13,210 nucleotides of DNA, from positions 1 through 13,210 of the forward strand of contig CANFNN010000055.1 in assembly GCA_947448095.1 (NCBI GenBank), read 5' to 3'. Positions 7,516 to 13,210 of this stretch are shown here, piece by piece (position 1 is the stretch's first letter; every line of letters starts with the position of its first letter). The notes beneath the pieces are model-generated. The model was not told where the DNA came from, made no database searches, and saw only the letters and a program-made list of their open reading frames with translations. Source of the DNA: Bacteriovoracaceae bacterium. Lineage in GTDB: Bacteria; Bdellovibrionota; Bacteriovoracia; Bacteriovoracales; Bacteriovoracaceae. The position numbers and the translations under genes are program-made.

Positions 7516-8420
7516 TCTTCGATCTGCTTCATTAAGTGGTGGAGCTTCATTTTCAAACTTAATCTCGCGATAGCCAAGGAATTAAATAATTTACTCCATT
7601 TAATTCCGACTGGATTTTCCAGTGCAAAAACTTCAAAACTCTCCCCTTTGCGACCTCCCCTGGCCACCATCTGGATCCAAAAATCTAGGTTTTTTACCTG
7701 GTAGAGAAAAAAGATTCGCGAAATATTTGGCAAATTCACGCCGTGAGATAAAACAGTGGTGGCCACGATAAACTGAGGAGGCTTCTCTGTTTGAACTTTA
7801 AGAGAAAAGGCACTCGCCTCACCACCGACACATGTCCAGACCGAAAATCCTTGCTGTTTGAGTAATTTTTCCCATTTCATGACCTCTGAGCGATAAGCAC
7901 AAAAGACCAAATTTACCCCAGAAGATGATTGGGGAGAATGATTTAAAAGATAAGATTCCATCCAACTCGCTGAACTGGCTTTGTAATACTGATGAGGCCT
8001 ATTTTTAAGCCTCTGGTTACCGTGATCAACCCAAGTCATTTGATCAAAGTGGCAGCTAAAGGTTTTGATTTCTTCTCTCATTTCTTCAGTCAGGGTAGCA
8101 GTCATGAAGATCACTAATTCAGTTTCTTGAACTAACTCATAAAAAGCTTCCCACATTTTTGGTCTAAAAGAATTTCCCCAATAAAAATACAAGTGAAACT
8201 CATCCAGAATCACCACTCGAGATGACTGACCTTTAGTAAGCCATTCCTCAGGCGTCATCACCAGACAACTCTCCCCCCATTTAGCGAGGCACTCATTAGC
8301 GAGTGCTCGCAGTGGAGAAATGAAGAGAATGGGATGCTCAAATTCTTCGATGAGGCTTGAGATCAGGTGAGTTTTGCCCGAGGCCGGAGGTGCCGTCAGT
8401 ATGAGTAATTCACAATTCAT
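7497..8420 (-). CDS. Compact SF2 (DExH, Ski2/RecQ-like) helicase of unknown role, coupled to recO
   Basis: All core SF2 helicase motifs fit into about 307 residues. Using numbering from TTG 8423, motif I is APPASGKT (11-18), Ia SPLRALANE (36-44), II DEFH (74-77), III TAT (108-110), IV VFCAYRSE (173-180), V ATTVLSHGVNLP (221-232), and VI QMVARGGRKG (251-260). Motif VI resembles QMxGRAGRxG of Ski2/Hel308 helicases with Gly and Ala exchanged. The protein is little more than two RecA-like lobes, with no winged-helix, ratchet, HRDC or zinc domain, so it is much shorter than Hel308, RecQ or RecG. It therefore probably acts with a partner. Its last 19 bases overlap recO, which suggests a shared job in recombinational repair (inference). 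ATG 8420 is chosen over the adjacent TTG 8423; neither has a convincing ribosome-binding site. I cannot give it a gene name. Confidence 0.85.
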   Translation of the reverse strand: MNCELLILTAPPASGKTHLISSLIEEFEHPILFISPLRALANECLAKWGESCLVMTPEEWLTKGQSSRVVILDEFHLYFYWGNSFRPKMWEAFYELVQETELVIFMTATLTEEMREEIKTFSCHFDQMTWVDHGNQRLKNRPHQYYKASSASWMESYLLNHSPQSSSGVNLVFCAYRSEVMKWEKLLKQQGFSVWTCVGGEASAFSLKVQTEKPPQFIVATTVLSHGVNLPNISRIFFLYQVKNLDFWIQMVARGGRKGESFEVFALENPVGIKWSKLFNSLAIARLSLKMKLHHLMKQIEEWFLKA

Positions 8421-8454
8421 CAATAACTTTTATTCTTTTTGCTGCGAGGTCTCG

Positions 8455-8523
8455 ATGCCAATCACGCGTCATAAGGAAATATTTGCATTACTGAATTTTT
8501 CTTTAATCCTCAGACTCTGTTGA
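8455..8523 (+). CDS. Possible small ORF of 22 residues in the intergenic region
   Basis: ATG 8455 to TGA 8521-8523 would encode a 22-residue peptide with a basic N-terminus (MPITRHKE) followed by a hydrophobic stretch (IFALLNFSLILRL). GAGG at 8446-8449 lies five bases ahead of the ATG. An ORF this short with a chance SD is expected fairly often, so it is listed only as a candidate leader or membrane micropeptide. Confidence 0.15.
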   Translation: MPITRHKEIFALLNFSLILRLC

Positions 8524-8550
8524 ATCGATTTTGACCTAAATAAATTTCTT

Positions 8551-8581
8551 CAGGTTTAGTTAAACAGTATTTATTCACCTG
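8551..8581. repeat. Nested inverted repeat, candidate operator
   Basis: Outer arms CAGGT (8551-8555) and ACCTG (8577-8581) flank a near-perfect palindrome GTTTA-GT-TAAAC (8554-8565). The symmetry would suit a dimeric regulator acting on the plus-strand gene at 8650 or on the divergent helicase. The arms are short, so chance cannot be excluded. It does not match the TTAC-N3-GTAA LexA box described for Bdellovibrio. Confidence 0.25.
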
Positions 8582-8621
8582 TAAAACCTAGCCAAAAACT
8601 CAACTGAATGGTCTAATTACC

Positions 8622-8643
8622 CCTCGTACTTCTTAATGCGAGG
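8622..8643 (+). promoter_or_regulatory. Hairpin enclosing the ribosome-binding site of the next gene
   Basis: CCTCG (8622-8626) pairs exactly with CGAGG (8639-8643) across a 12-base loop. The 3' arm contains GAGG (8640-8643), the likely Shine-Dalgarno sequence, six bases before ATG 8650. Folding would hide it from the ribosome. The stem is only five pairs, so any control would be modest. Confidence 0.35.
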
Positions 8644-8649
8644 CTATTT

Positions 8650-9159
8650 ATGAAATTAGGTGTCATTTTCACCGTGATTTTGGGAATCATTGCCGCTGCT
8701 TATATTAATGCTCGTCAGACCCTGACTCAAAAAGTGGATCTGAAAGCTTTGCATTTGCAAATGACTGTCACTGAACTGGAAGCCAGCTTCGGTTCGCCTT
8801 TTTCCCGTCAAAGAAGCTCCCTAATCTATATTTTAGAAGACTCCTCTCAGCTCTCTATCACCCTTCGGGATGATGTGGTGGCCAGTGCGGTAGTGAAATT
8901 TCACAACCCGATTAAAATTGAAGATCCTCAGATGAGACAACTCACTTTGGTGCAAATGTCTCCAGCGGATTTACAAGACGGTGACCCCAGTTGGTTTTTC
9001 GCCGGCAAGCCCGAAGAAGGGATGATTTACAAAATCACTCAACACGGCGAGATTGAAAGCCTGACTTGGGTGGCACCTTTCACTTACAACAATAACCAAG
9101 CAAAAAATGTTCAGGCCTTGCTGCAAGATTTTAGAAGCCAGCACCTCTCGAATCTGTGA
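8650..9159 (+). CDS. Membrane-anchored envelope protein, possibly BamE/SmpA-like fold
   Basis: This 169-residue protein has one N-terminal hydrophobic segment (residues 3-18, followed by NAR) that reads as an uncleaved anchor or signal sequence; there is no lipobox cysteine. The rest would lie in the periplasm. Residues 38-84 follow the pattern 'MTVTELEASFGSP', then a tyrosine strand (SLIYIL), then LSITLRDDVVASAVVKF. This recalls the SmpA/OmlA/BamE fold (GMTxxEVxxLLGxP, then a strand ending in DxGxV). That is only inference from the pattern, since length and remaining residues do not match BamE closely. The C-terminal part has no motif I know. It precedes the Nfu-like gene by 12 bases and probably shares its transcript. 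GAGG six bases before ATG 8650 decides the start, and that site can be hidden in a hairpin. Confidence 0.75.
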   Translation: MKLGVIFTVILGIIAAAYINARQTLTQKVDLKALHLQMTVTELEASFGSPFSRQRSSLIYILEDSSQLSITLRDDVVASAVVKFHNPIKIEDPQMRQLTLVQMSPADLQDGDPSWFFAGKPEEGMIYKITQHGEIESLTWVAPFTYNNNQAKNVQALLQDFRSQHLSNL

Positions 9160-9171
9160 TAAAATAGCTAT

Positions 9172-9426
9172 ATGATTACGCAAATTGAAAAACTTTTTGA
9201 TCAACAAATTAGACCGGCACTTGCCCAACACGGCGGGAATGTCGAAGTAGTGGATGTCGATAACAACATTCTTTTCGTAAAATTCTTTGGTGGCTGTCAG
9301 GGATGCTCTAGCTCTAAGGCCACTCTTCGTGGCGGCATGGAGCAGTTGATTAAACAAAATTTTCCCGATATCTCAGAAGTGGTCGATGTCACCGATCATC
9401 AAAGTGGAACCAACCCGTACATGTAG
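9172..9426 (+). CDS. NifU C-terminal-domain Fe-S cluster carrier (Nfu-type)
   Basis: The 84-residue protein is essentially one Nfu domain, which binds a 4Fe-4S cluster between two subunits and passes it to target apoproteins in the cytoplasm. The hallmark is FFGGCQGCSSSKATLRGG with the ligand pair Cys42 and Cys45. It is preceded by the family's RPALAQHGGNVEVVDV segment. It lacks the A-type-like N-terminal domain of NfuA and the N-terminal domains of NifU, so it is the short stand-alone form. ATG 9172 follows the upstream gene by 12 bases, with no clear Shine-Dalgarno sequence, so translation may be coupled. Its stop TAG (9424-9426) directly abuts the stop of the convergent carbon-nitrogen hydrolase gene. 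The family call is firm; its client proteins are unknown. Confidence 0.93.
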   Translation: MITQIEKLFDQQIRPALAQHGGNVEVVDVDNNILFVKFFGGCQGCSSSKATLRGGMEQLIKQNFPDISEVVDVTDHQSGTNPYM

Positions 9427-10227
9427 TTAGAGCTTGGGATCTCTCAAGACATCCAATCTCTCTCTCACAGACTTAATCCGGTCCAGACTGAACTCTCCAA
9501 AAATAATTTTTTCGCCCTCTCCTGCATCTGCTAGGACTTCTCCCCATGGGTCAACAATCAGCGAGTGACCAAAAGTGCTGAGCTTCTCGTTGTGTTTTCC
9601 CCATTGAGCTGAGGCAATGACATAGGACTGATTCTCAATGGCGCGGGCGCGAACCAGCGTGTGCCAGTGGGCCTTACCAGTGGGAACTGTAAAGGCCGAA
9701 GAAATGGAAAGAACGTTTGCCCCTTGAGAAGAATAGGATCTAAAAATTTCTGGAAAACGCAGATCAAAACAAATCGATAGACCGATCTGATAGCCTTCTA
9801 CATCAATCATCTGAGGCTTATTACCTTTAGTGTAGACTTTGCCTTCATCAATAATGGTATTGCTTGGATGCTTAGATAAATCGCAAGAAAAGAGATTCAT
9901 TTTGTCATAGATAGCAATGGCATTGCCTTGAGGATCAAAATTATAAGAGCGGTTAAGAATTTTCCCATCCACATTGGTCGCAGCTGATCCGCCTAGAATA
10001 TAGAGACCGGAATCTTTTGCAAGATTTCGAATGGCTTCATAATGTTCATTCAGGCCATCCACTAAGTAAGGAGTTGGGCGAGTTCCATCGGACATGGAAT
10101 AGAAGGCCTCTGGAAGAAATACTGCCACAGCATTTTGATTCTTGGCCTCAACCATAAATTTTTTAATTGTGGCCAGATTAACCAAGGGATCTAGAACTGA
10201 TTGAAGCTGAATGACTCCGATCTTCAT
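9427..10227 (-). CDS. Carbon-nitrogen hydrolase, Nit1-like (probable deaminated-glutathione or related amidase)
   Basis: Nitrilase-superfamily amidase of 266 residues when started at ATG 10227. The catalytic triad is visible: Glu40 in FLPEAF, Lys109 in YDKMNLF, and nucleophile Cys153 in SICFDLRFPEIFR. PTGKAHWHTLVRARAIENQ (182-200) and the DPWGEVLA strand are typical of the Nit1/Nit2 branch, whose members hydrolyse deaminated glutathione or omega-amides. The usual KxHLF has Asn in place of His here, so the exact substrate is open. ATG 10227 is preferred because AAGGA lies eight bases before it. An in-frame ATG at 10254 would add nine residues (MVNAKRTSH), but it lacks an SD and extends beyond the family's usual start. 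The gene diverges from the membrane-protein gene at 10285, with an inverted repeat and symmetric -10 between them. Confidence 0.92.
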   Translation of the reverse strand: MKIGVIQLQSVLDPLVNLATIKKFMVEAKNQNAVAVFLPEAFYSMSDGTRPTPYLVDGLNEHYEAIRNLAKDSGLYILGGSAATNVDGKILNRSYNFDPQGNAIAIYDKMNLFSCDLSKHPSNTIIDEGKVYTKGNKPQMIDVEGYQIGLSICFDLRFPEIFRSYSSQGANVLSISSAFTVPTGKAHWHTLVRARAIENQSYVIASAQWGKHNEKLSTFGHSLIVDPWGEVLADAGEGEKIIFGEFSLDRIKSVRERLDVLRDPKL

Positions 10228-10230
10228 GTG

Positions 10231-10267
10231 ACTTGTCCTTTTCGCATTTACCATTTTAAGGACAAGT
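10231..10267. repeat. Perfect 10-bp inverted repeat in the divergent intergenic region
   Basis: ACTTGTCCTT (10231-10240) and AAGGACAAGT (10258-10267) are exact inverted copies separated by 17 bases. In the minus-strand transcript the second arm contains AAGGA, the ribosome-binding site of the carbon-nitrogen hydrolase. In DNA the right arm abuts the TTATAA element. It could be an operator for both genes or an RNA hairpin closing the hydrolase start. Confidence 0.6.
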
Positions 10268-10273
10268 TATAAG
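10266..10273. promoter_or_regulatory. Symmetric -10 element, candidate bidirectional promoter
   Basis: TTATAA at 10267-10272 reads as TATAAG (10268-10273) on the plus strand and TATAAC (10271-10266) on the minus strand. The minus direction has TTTTCA 17 bases upstream (4 of 6 matches to TTGACA); the plus direction has TTTACC (10247-10252) at a short 15-base spacing. Predicted starts are near 10280 (plus) and 10259 (minus). Assigned by eye. Confidence 0.4.
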
Positions 10274-10284
10274 ATCTGCAGAAC

Positions 10285-11241
10285 ATGCTGAAAACAATTT
10301 TTCTTAACCTTCTAAAATTCTCGCTAGCAGCAGTGCTCATTGGATGGTTATTGTCTTCAGGTAAACTTGATTTCAAGCTCTTAGCGACTTTGACGGATCA
10401 TCCGATGGCCATTTTTTTGGCGGTTATACTGAGTATTCTCAATTTTTGTCTCGTCTCTCTCAGATGGCGCAGCATTCTTGGCGCCCGAAGCACAGTCGAC
10501 ATTCCTCTTTTGGGTATGCTCAAAATTTCTTGGATTGGGCAATTCTTCAGTAGTGTCCTACCTGGAAGTGTGAGTGGGGACTTGGTCAAAATCCTCTATG
10601 TACAAAAGTTTGATGCCTCTTTATCCAAACAATTTCTTTTCGCTTCAATATTAATTGATCGGGTCATGGGTTTATCAGGCCTGATTCTTCTGGTAGGAAT
10701 CAGCTCGCTTGGATTTTCAAGTCACATTTTAGAAAATGCTCCGGCGATGGAGCCTTTATTAAAGTTTAACTATATCTTGGTCATGCTCATCATTGTCTCG
10801 ATTAGCGTCTTCATGTATTGGCACCAATTTATTCGATCGGTACTCGTCTCTTTTCAGTCTAAATTTTTGCCAGGTTTATTTACTCGCGTGATTTCACTTT
10901 GGGATGACTTAGTCATGATCAAGTCACGTATGCTAAAGGCGATGGTTTTATCCATTATTATTCAACTCTTTGGTGTGGTGATTTTTTGGTCGCTGATTTA
11001 TCCCTTTGTCAGCGGCAAAATGGATTTTGTTCAGGCCTTAGCGTTTATCCCGGTTGGACTAATGACTTTAGCACTACCAGTAGCTCCCTCTGGGCTTGGA
11101 GTCGGGCATGCTATTTTTCAAAAACTCTTTGAGTTTTCAGGCATTGAGAATGGGGCTTCGCTCTTCAATATTTACTTCGTCGTCACCCTGATGGTGAACG
11201 TACTCGGAGTGATTCCTTATCTTCTTAGCAAAAGAAAATAA
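10285..11241 (+). CDS. Integral membrane protein of the LPG-synthase transmembrane / AglD (UPF0104) family
   Basis: A 318-residue protein with about eight hydrophobic segments (near 8-24, 41-57, 80-92, 119-145, 162-178, 218-240, 250-268 and 295-314), so it is an inner-membrane protein. It resembles the membrane domain shared by MprF-type lysylphosphatidylglycerol synthases and AglD-like proteins. Signs are LRWRSIL (59-65), FFSSVLPGSVSGDLVK (87-102), LIDRVMGL (123-130) and PSGLGVGHAIFQKLF (268-282). The cytoplasmic aminoacyl-transferase domain of MprF is absent. Stand-alone members are thought to translocate or modify lipids, but the substrate here is unknown. ATG 10285 has no clear Shine-Dalgarno sequence, and the candidate -10 TATAAG would place the transcript start only about five bases before it, which suggests a near-leaderless message. 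It ends two bases from the convergent 206-residue gene. Confidence 0.88.
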   Translation: MLKTIFLNLLKFSLAAVLIGWLLSSGKLDFKLLATLTDHPMAIFLAVILSILNFCLVSLRWRSILGARSTVDIPLLGMLKISWIGQFFSSVLPGSVSGDLVKILYVQKFDASLSKQFLFASILIDRVMGLSGLILLVGISSLGFSSHILENAPAMEPLLKFNYILVMLIIVSISVFMYWHQFIRSVLVSFQSKFLPGLFTRVISLWDDLVMIKSRMLKAMVLSIIIQLFGVVIFWSLIYPFVSGKMDFVQALAFIPVGLMTLALPVAPSGLGVGHAIFQKLFEFSGIENGASLFNIYFVVTLMVNVLGVIPYLLSKRK

Positions 11242-11243
11242 TC

Positions 11244-11864
11244 TTAAAAAATAAATATTTTTGAAGGATCAATGTGACCGTAATGAGTTGCTTTCGTCTT
11301 CAAACTTTCAAGCTGCAAAAGAAAATTTAACTCTTCTTCAAAGCTATTTAATTTGCGGATTTTCTTGGATTGCTTTTTCAAAATGGACTTCACACCCTGA
11401 GGAAGGATGCAGACTCCGCGCAGAAGGTAATAAGCACCGTTGTACTTAATAACTCTTCCTGTGAAAACATCGCCTTCCATCAAAGAAATGGTAGGATGAT
11501 TTTTAACCAACACAATTTTTTCATCGTGAAGTATATCGTGAAGAACGATTTGCTTTCTAAAATTGATTTTAGAGAATTCAAATAAAGAATGATTCACATT
11601 AAGTAGAGCCTGAGAAAGCTCGACATCAAGCTGGCTGCTGCGAATGTAGTCTTCAATAACCTTGGAGCCATCGTTATGACGAAATTGGAAAATATACCAA
11701 TCGTTAAAACAATTCATACGAGATTCAAACTCTTCTTTATCTTCGTCGAGTTTACCCGTGATAGTAAAATATTTATCTTTCGCTGATTTTAATTCATCGA
11801 AATGCGCGCCCTCTGTGTAGAGGCCTAAAACTTTATCTAAGTGTTCATGGACGATATCAAGCAT
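11244..11864 (-). CDS. Uncharacterised 206-residue protein behind lepA
   Basis: I do not recognise a named family. There is no signal peptide or membrane segment, so it should be cytoplasmic. The N-terminal half is acidic and helical. It contains ESRMNCFNDWYIFQF (47-61), a run of aromatic residues that looks conserved, and later NHSLFEFSKI (91-100). The middle has a small beta-like segment with EGDVFTGRVIKYNGAYYLL (130-148), followed by a basic stretch KSILKKQSKKIRK (159-171) that could bind nucleic acid. I recall similar 'F-x-x-W-Y-x-F ... HSLFE ... GDxFxxR' proteins from other delta-proteobacterial lineages, but this cannot be verified here. ATG 11864 is eight bases after the lepA stop, and no separate promoter is evident, so it is probably translated from the lepA message. 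A link to ribosome function is only a guess from that position. Confidence 0.8.
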   Translation of the reverse strand: MLDIVHEHLDKVLGLYTEGAHFDELKSAKDKYFTITGKLDEDKEEFESRMNCFNDWYIFQFRHNDGSKVIEDYIRSSQLDVELSQALLNVNHSLFEFSKINFRKQIVLHDILHDEKIVLVKNHPTISLMEGDVFTGRVIKYNGAYYLLRGVCILPQGVKSILKKQSKKIRKLNSFEEELNFLLQLESLKTKATHYGHIDPSKIFIF

Positions 11865-11872
11865 ATAGTATT

Positions 11873-13210
11873 CTACTCTTCCGTTTTAAGAACTGCCAAG
11901 AAGGCTTCTTGAGGAATTTCTACATTCCCGACCATTTTCATCCGTTTTTTCCCCTCTTTTTGCTTCTCTAGGAGCTTACGTTTACGTGACACGTCACCAC
12001 CGTAACATTTTGCAAGCACGTTCTTACGCAGGGCTTTAATTGATTCGCGGGCAATAATCTTCGATCCAATCGCGGCCTGGATAGCGATATCAAATTGTTG
12101 GCGATCAATCACCTTCATCAAACGGAAAGTCAGATCCTTACCTCTTTGCTGAGAATTACTTCTGTGGGTGATCATAGATAAAGCATCCACTTTATCGCCA
12201 TTAATCATCACATCCAGCTTAATCATGTCCGATTCCATATAATCGTTGAGTTCATAATCCATTGAGGCATAGCCTTTGGATAAAGACTTCAGCTGATCAT
12301 AAAAATCAAACATCATTTCTGAAAGAGGAAGTACGTAGCCAAGTTGCACACGATCTTCAGTGATATAATTAATACTTTGATTACTTCCGCGGCGATCTTC
12401 ACAGAGCTTAATAATTTTTCCCACGTACTCATTCGGTAAATGAATCGTGAGTTTAACCGTAGGCTCCTTAATCATATCAATCTGAGTTGGATCAGGCAGC
12501 TTAGAAGGGTTATCAATCATGAAAACCTGACCCGTAGTCGTATGGATTTCATAATTACAAGAAGGAGCAGTCGAAATAAGTGCTAGATCAAACTCTCTTT
12601 CTAGACGAGTTTGAATAATATCCATATGAAGCAGACCTAAAAAGCCACAACGAAAGCCAAATCCCAGGGCCTGAGAAACCTCGGGCTCATAGGTAAATGA
12701 GGAATCATTGAGAGCTAATTTTTCAAGAGCTTCTTTTAAAACTTCGTATTCTTCAGAATCTACCGGAAAGACTCCGCAAAAAACCATTGGTTTAATTTCT
12801 TTATAACCAGCAAGAGTCGGAGTGGTATCTTTTTTATCGGTGTGAACAATCGTATCCCCGACTTTTACGTCGCGAACCGTTTTGATTCCGCAAACAATCA
12901 TCCCTACTTCGCCGGCGCCCAGCTGGGGTACTTCAAGGTAGAAAGGCTGATTCACCGCCAGTTTTAAAACTTCGTAATCAGTTCCTCTGAACTTAAAGTG
13001 AATTTTATCTTTCACTTTAATTGTTCCTTCCATAATACGGGCAAGAACAACTACCCCTCTATAGGGATCAAACCATGAATCAAAAATCAAGGCCTGAAGA
13101 GGAGCATCAACCTGACCCTTAGGAGGTGGGATTTTTTTTACAATTTCTTCTAATAAATAATCTACCCCAAGACCAGATTTCCCAGAAACTAAAGCGGCTT
13201 CTGAGGCATC
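11873..13210 (-). CDS. lepA: Elongation factor 4 / LepA translational GTPase (5' end outside window)
   Basis: LepA (EF4) is a ribosome-binding GTPase of the EF-G family that acts during initiation or under stress. The window holds 445 C-terminal residues of about 600. The frame is open to the right edge, so TTG 13090 is not the start. The first visible part is the end of the G domain, with a G5-like LVSGKSGLG and then IPPPKG. Next come domain II (PLQALIFDSWFDPYRGVV), the EF-G-like domains with SQALGFGFRCGFLGLLHMD, and the LepA-specific C-terminal domain with CYGGDVSRKRKLLEKQKEGK and GNVEIPQEAFLAVL. G5 has Ser-Gly-Lys where Ser-Ala-Lys is usual; the remaining G motifs cannot be inspected. The stop TAG is at 11875-11873, and the 206-residue gene starts eight bases on. 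Identification is certain. Confidence 0.98.
   Translation of the reverse strand, partial: DASEAALVSGKSGLGVDYLLEEIVKKIPPPKGQVDAPLQALIFDSWFDPYRGVVVLARIMEGTIKVKDKIHFKFRGTDYEVLKLAVNQPFYLEVPQLGAGEVGMIVCGIKTVRDVKVGDTIVHTDKKDTTPTLAGYKEIKPMVFCGVFPVDSEEYEVLKEALEKLALNDSSFTYEPEVSQALGFGFRCGFLGLLHMDIIQTRLEREFDLALISTAPSCNYEIHTTTGQVFMIDNPSKLPDPTQIDMIKEPTVKLTIHLPNEYVGKIIKLCEDRRGSNQSINYITEDRVQLGYVLPLSEMMFDFYDQLKSLSKGYASMDYELNDYMESDMIKLDVMINGDKVDALSMITHRSNSQQRGKDLTFRLMKVIDRQQFDIAIQAAIGSKIIARESIKALRKNVLAKCYGGDVSRKRKLLEKQKEGKKRMKMVGNVEIPQEAFLAVLKTEE

Larger units (their letters stand above)
8424..8649. promoter_or_regulatory. Longest gene-free stretch: divergent promoter region between helicase/recO and the envelope-protein/Nfu pair
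   Basis: These 226 bases are A+T-rich. On the minus strand TTGGCA (8461-8456) and AAGAAT (8437-8432) are 18 bases apart and could drive the helicase, giving an almost leaderless transcript. On the plus strand TTCACA (8409-8414) and TATTCT (8431-8436) are 16 bases apart, sharing the same -10 segment. Further in are a CAGGT...ACCTG inverted repeat (8551-8581) enclosing a GTTTA-GT-TAAAC palindrome, and a hairpin at 8622-8643 covering the next gene's ribosome-binding site. No tRNA or terminator was found. Promoter calls are by eye. Confidence 0.35.

Noticed and set aside
8424..8649. LexA box upstream of the helicase-recO pair
   Set aside because: Neither TTAC-N3-GTAA nor CTGT-N8-ACAG was found; the nearest pattern is ACAG-N11-CTGT (8564-8582), with the half-sites in the wrong order.
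11247..11262. AT-only hairpin AAAAAT/ATTTTT as terminator
   Set aside because: The stem has no G-C pair and lies inside the coding end of the convergent gene; too weak to call an intrinsic terminator.
11873..13090. lepA starting at TTG 13090
   Set aside because: The frame continues to the right edge with recognisable LepA sequence (G5 loop, IPPPKG), so TTG 13090 is an internal leucine and the gene is partial.
1..13210. Mobile elements, CRISPR arrays, tRNA or rRNA genes
   Set aside because: No transposase, integrase, tandem spaced repeats or tRNA-like cloverleaf was recognised on either strand.

Overview
The window is ordinary chromosomal DNA from a Gram-negative bacterium: densely packed housekeeping genes on both strands, with no insertion sequence, phage gene, CRISPR array, tRNA or rRNA seen. 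The low-to-middling G+C (by eye), the single-chain glycyl-tRNA synthetase next to ppdK, the lipopolysaccharide genes and the general look of the proteins suggest Bdellovibrionota, perhaps a Bacteriovorax/Peredibacter-like member. That assignment is inference from remembered family resemblance, not from a search.

Left part (1-3558, minus strand): glyS for an alpha2-type glycyl-tRNA synthetase is followed 15 bases later by ppdK (pyruvate phosphate dikinase), whose 3' end runs off the window. Divergent from glyS, on the plus strand, is a secreted protein with a serine-hydrolase GHSGG elbow (3650-4492). Its stop codon overlaps that of an MsbA-type lipid exporter (4489-6201, minus). Only 34 bases away in the other direction is a GmhB-like heptose-bisphosphate phosphatase. 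Its only full-length reading needs an ATT start at 6236, behind a GGAGG ribosome-binding site. MsbA and GmhB both serve lipopolysaccharide.

Middle part (6733-9426): recO overlaps, at its 5' end, a compact 308-residue SF2 helicase, so the two probably form a DNA-repair transcription unit on the minus strand. The longest gene-free stretch (8424-8649) separates it from a plus-strand pair: an anchored, possibly BamE/SmpA-like envelope protein and a NifU-C-terminal-type Fe-S protein.

Right part (9427-13210): a Nit1-like carbon-nitrogen hydrolase (minus) diverges from a LPG-synthase/AglD-type integral membrane protein (plus). The short region between them holds a perfect 10-bp inverted repeat and a symmetric TTATAA that could serve both directions. 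The window ends with lepA (EF4, 5' end outside) and, 8 bases behind it, an unrecognised 206-residue protein.

All four convergent gene pairs overlap, abut or lie 2 bases apart, which leaves no room for ordinary terminators. The observations most worth checking are the ATT start of gmhB, the mini-helicase/recO pair, and the two Shine-Dalgarno-sequestering inverted repeats at 8622-8643 and 10231-10267. I see no clear evidence of a wholly new multi-gene system.
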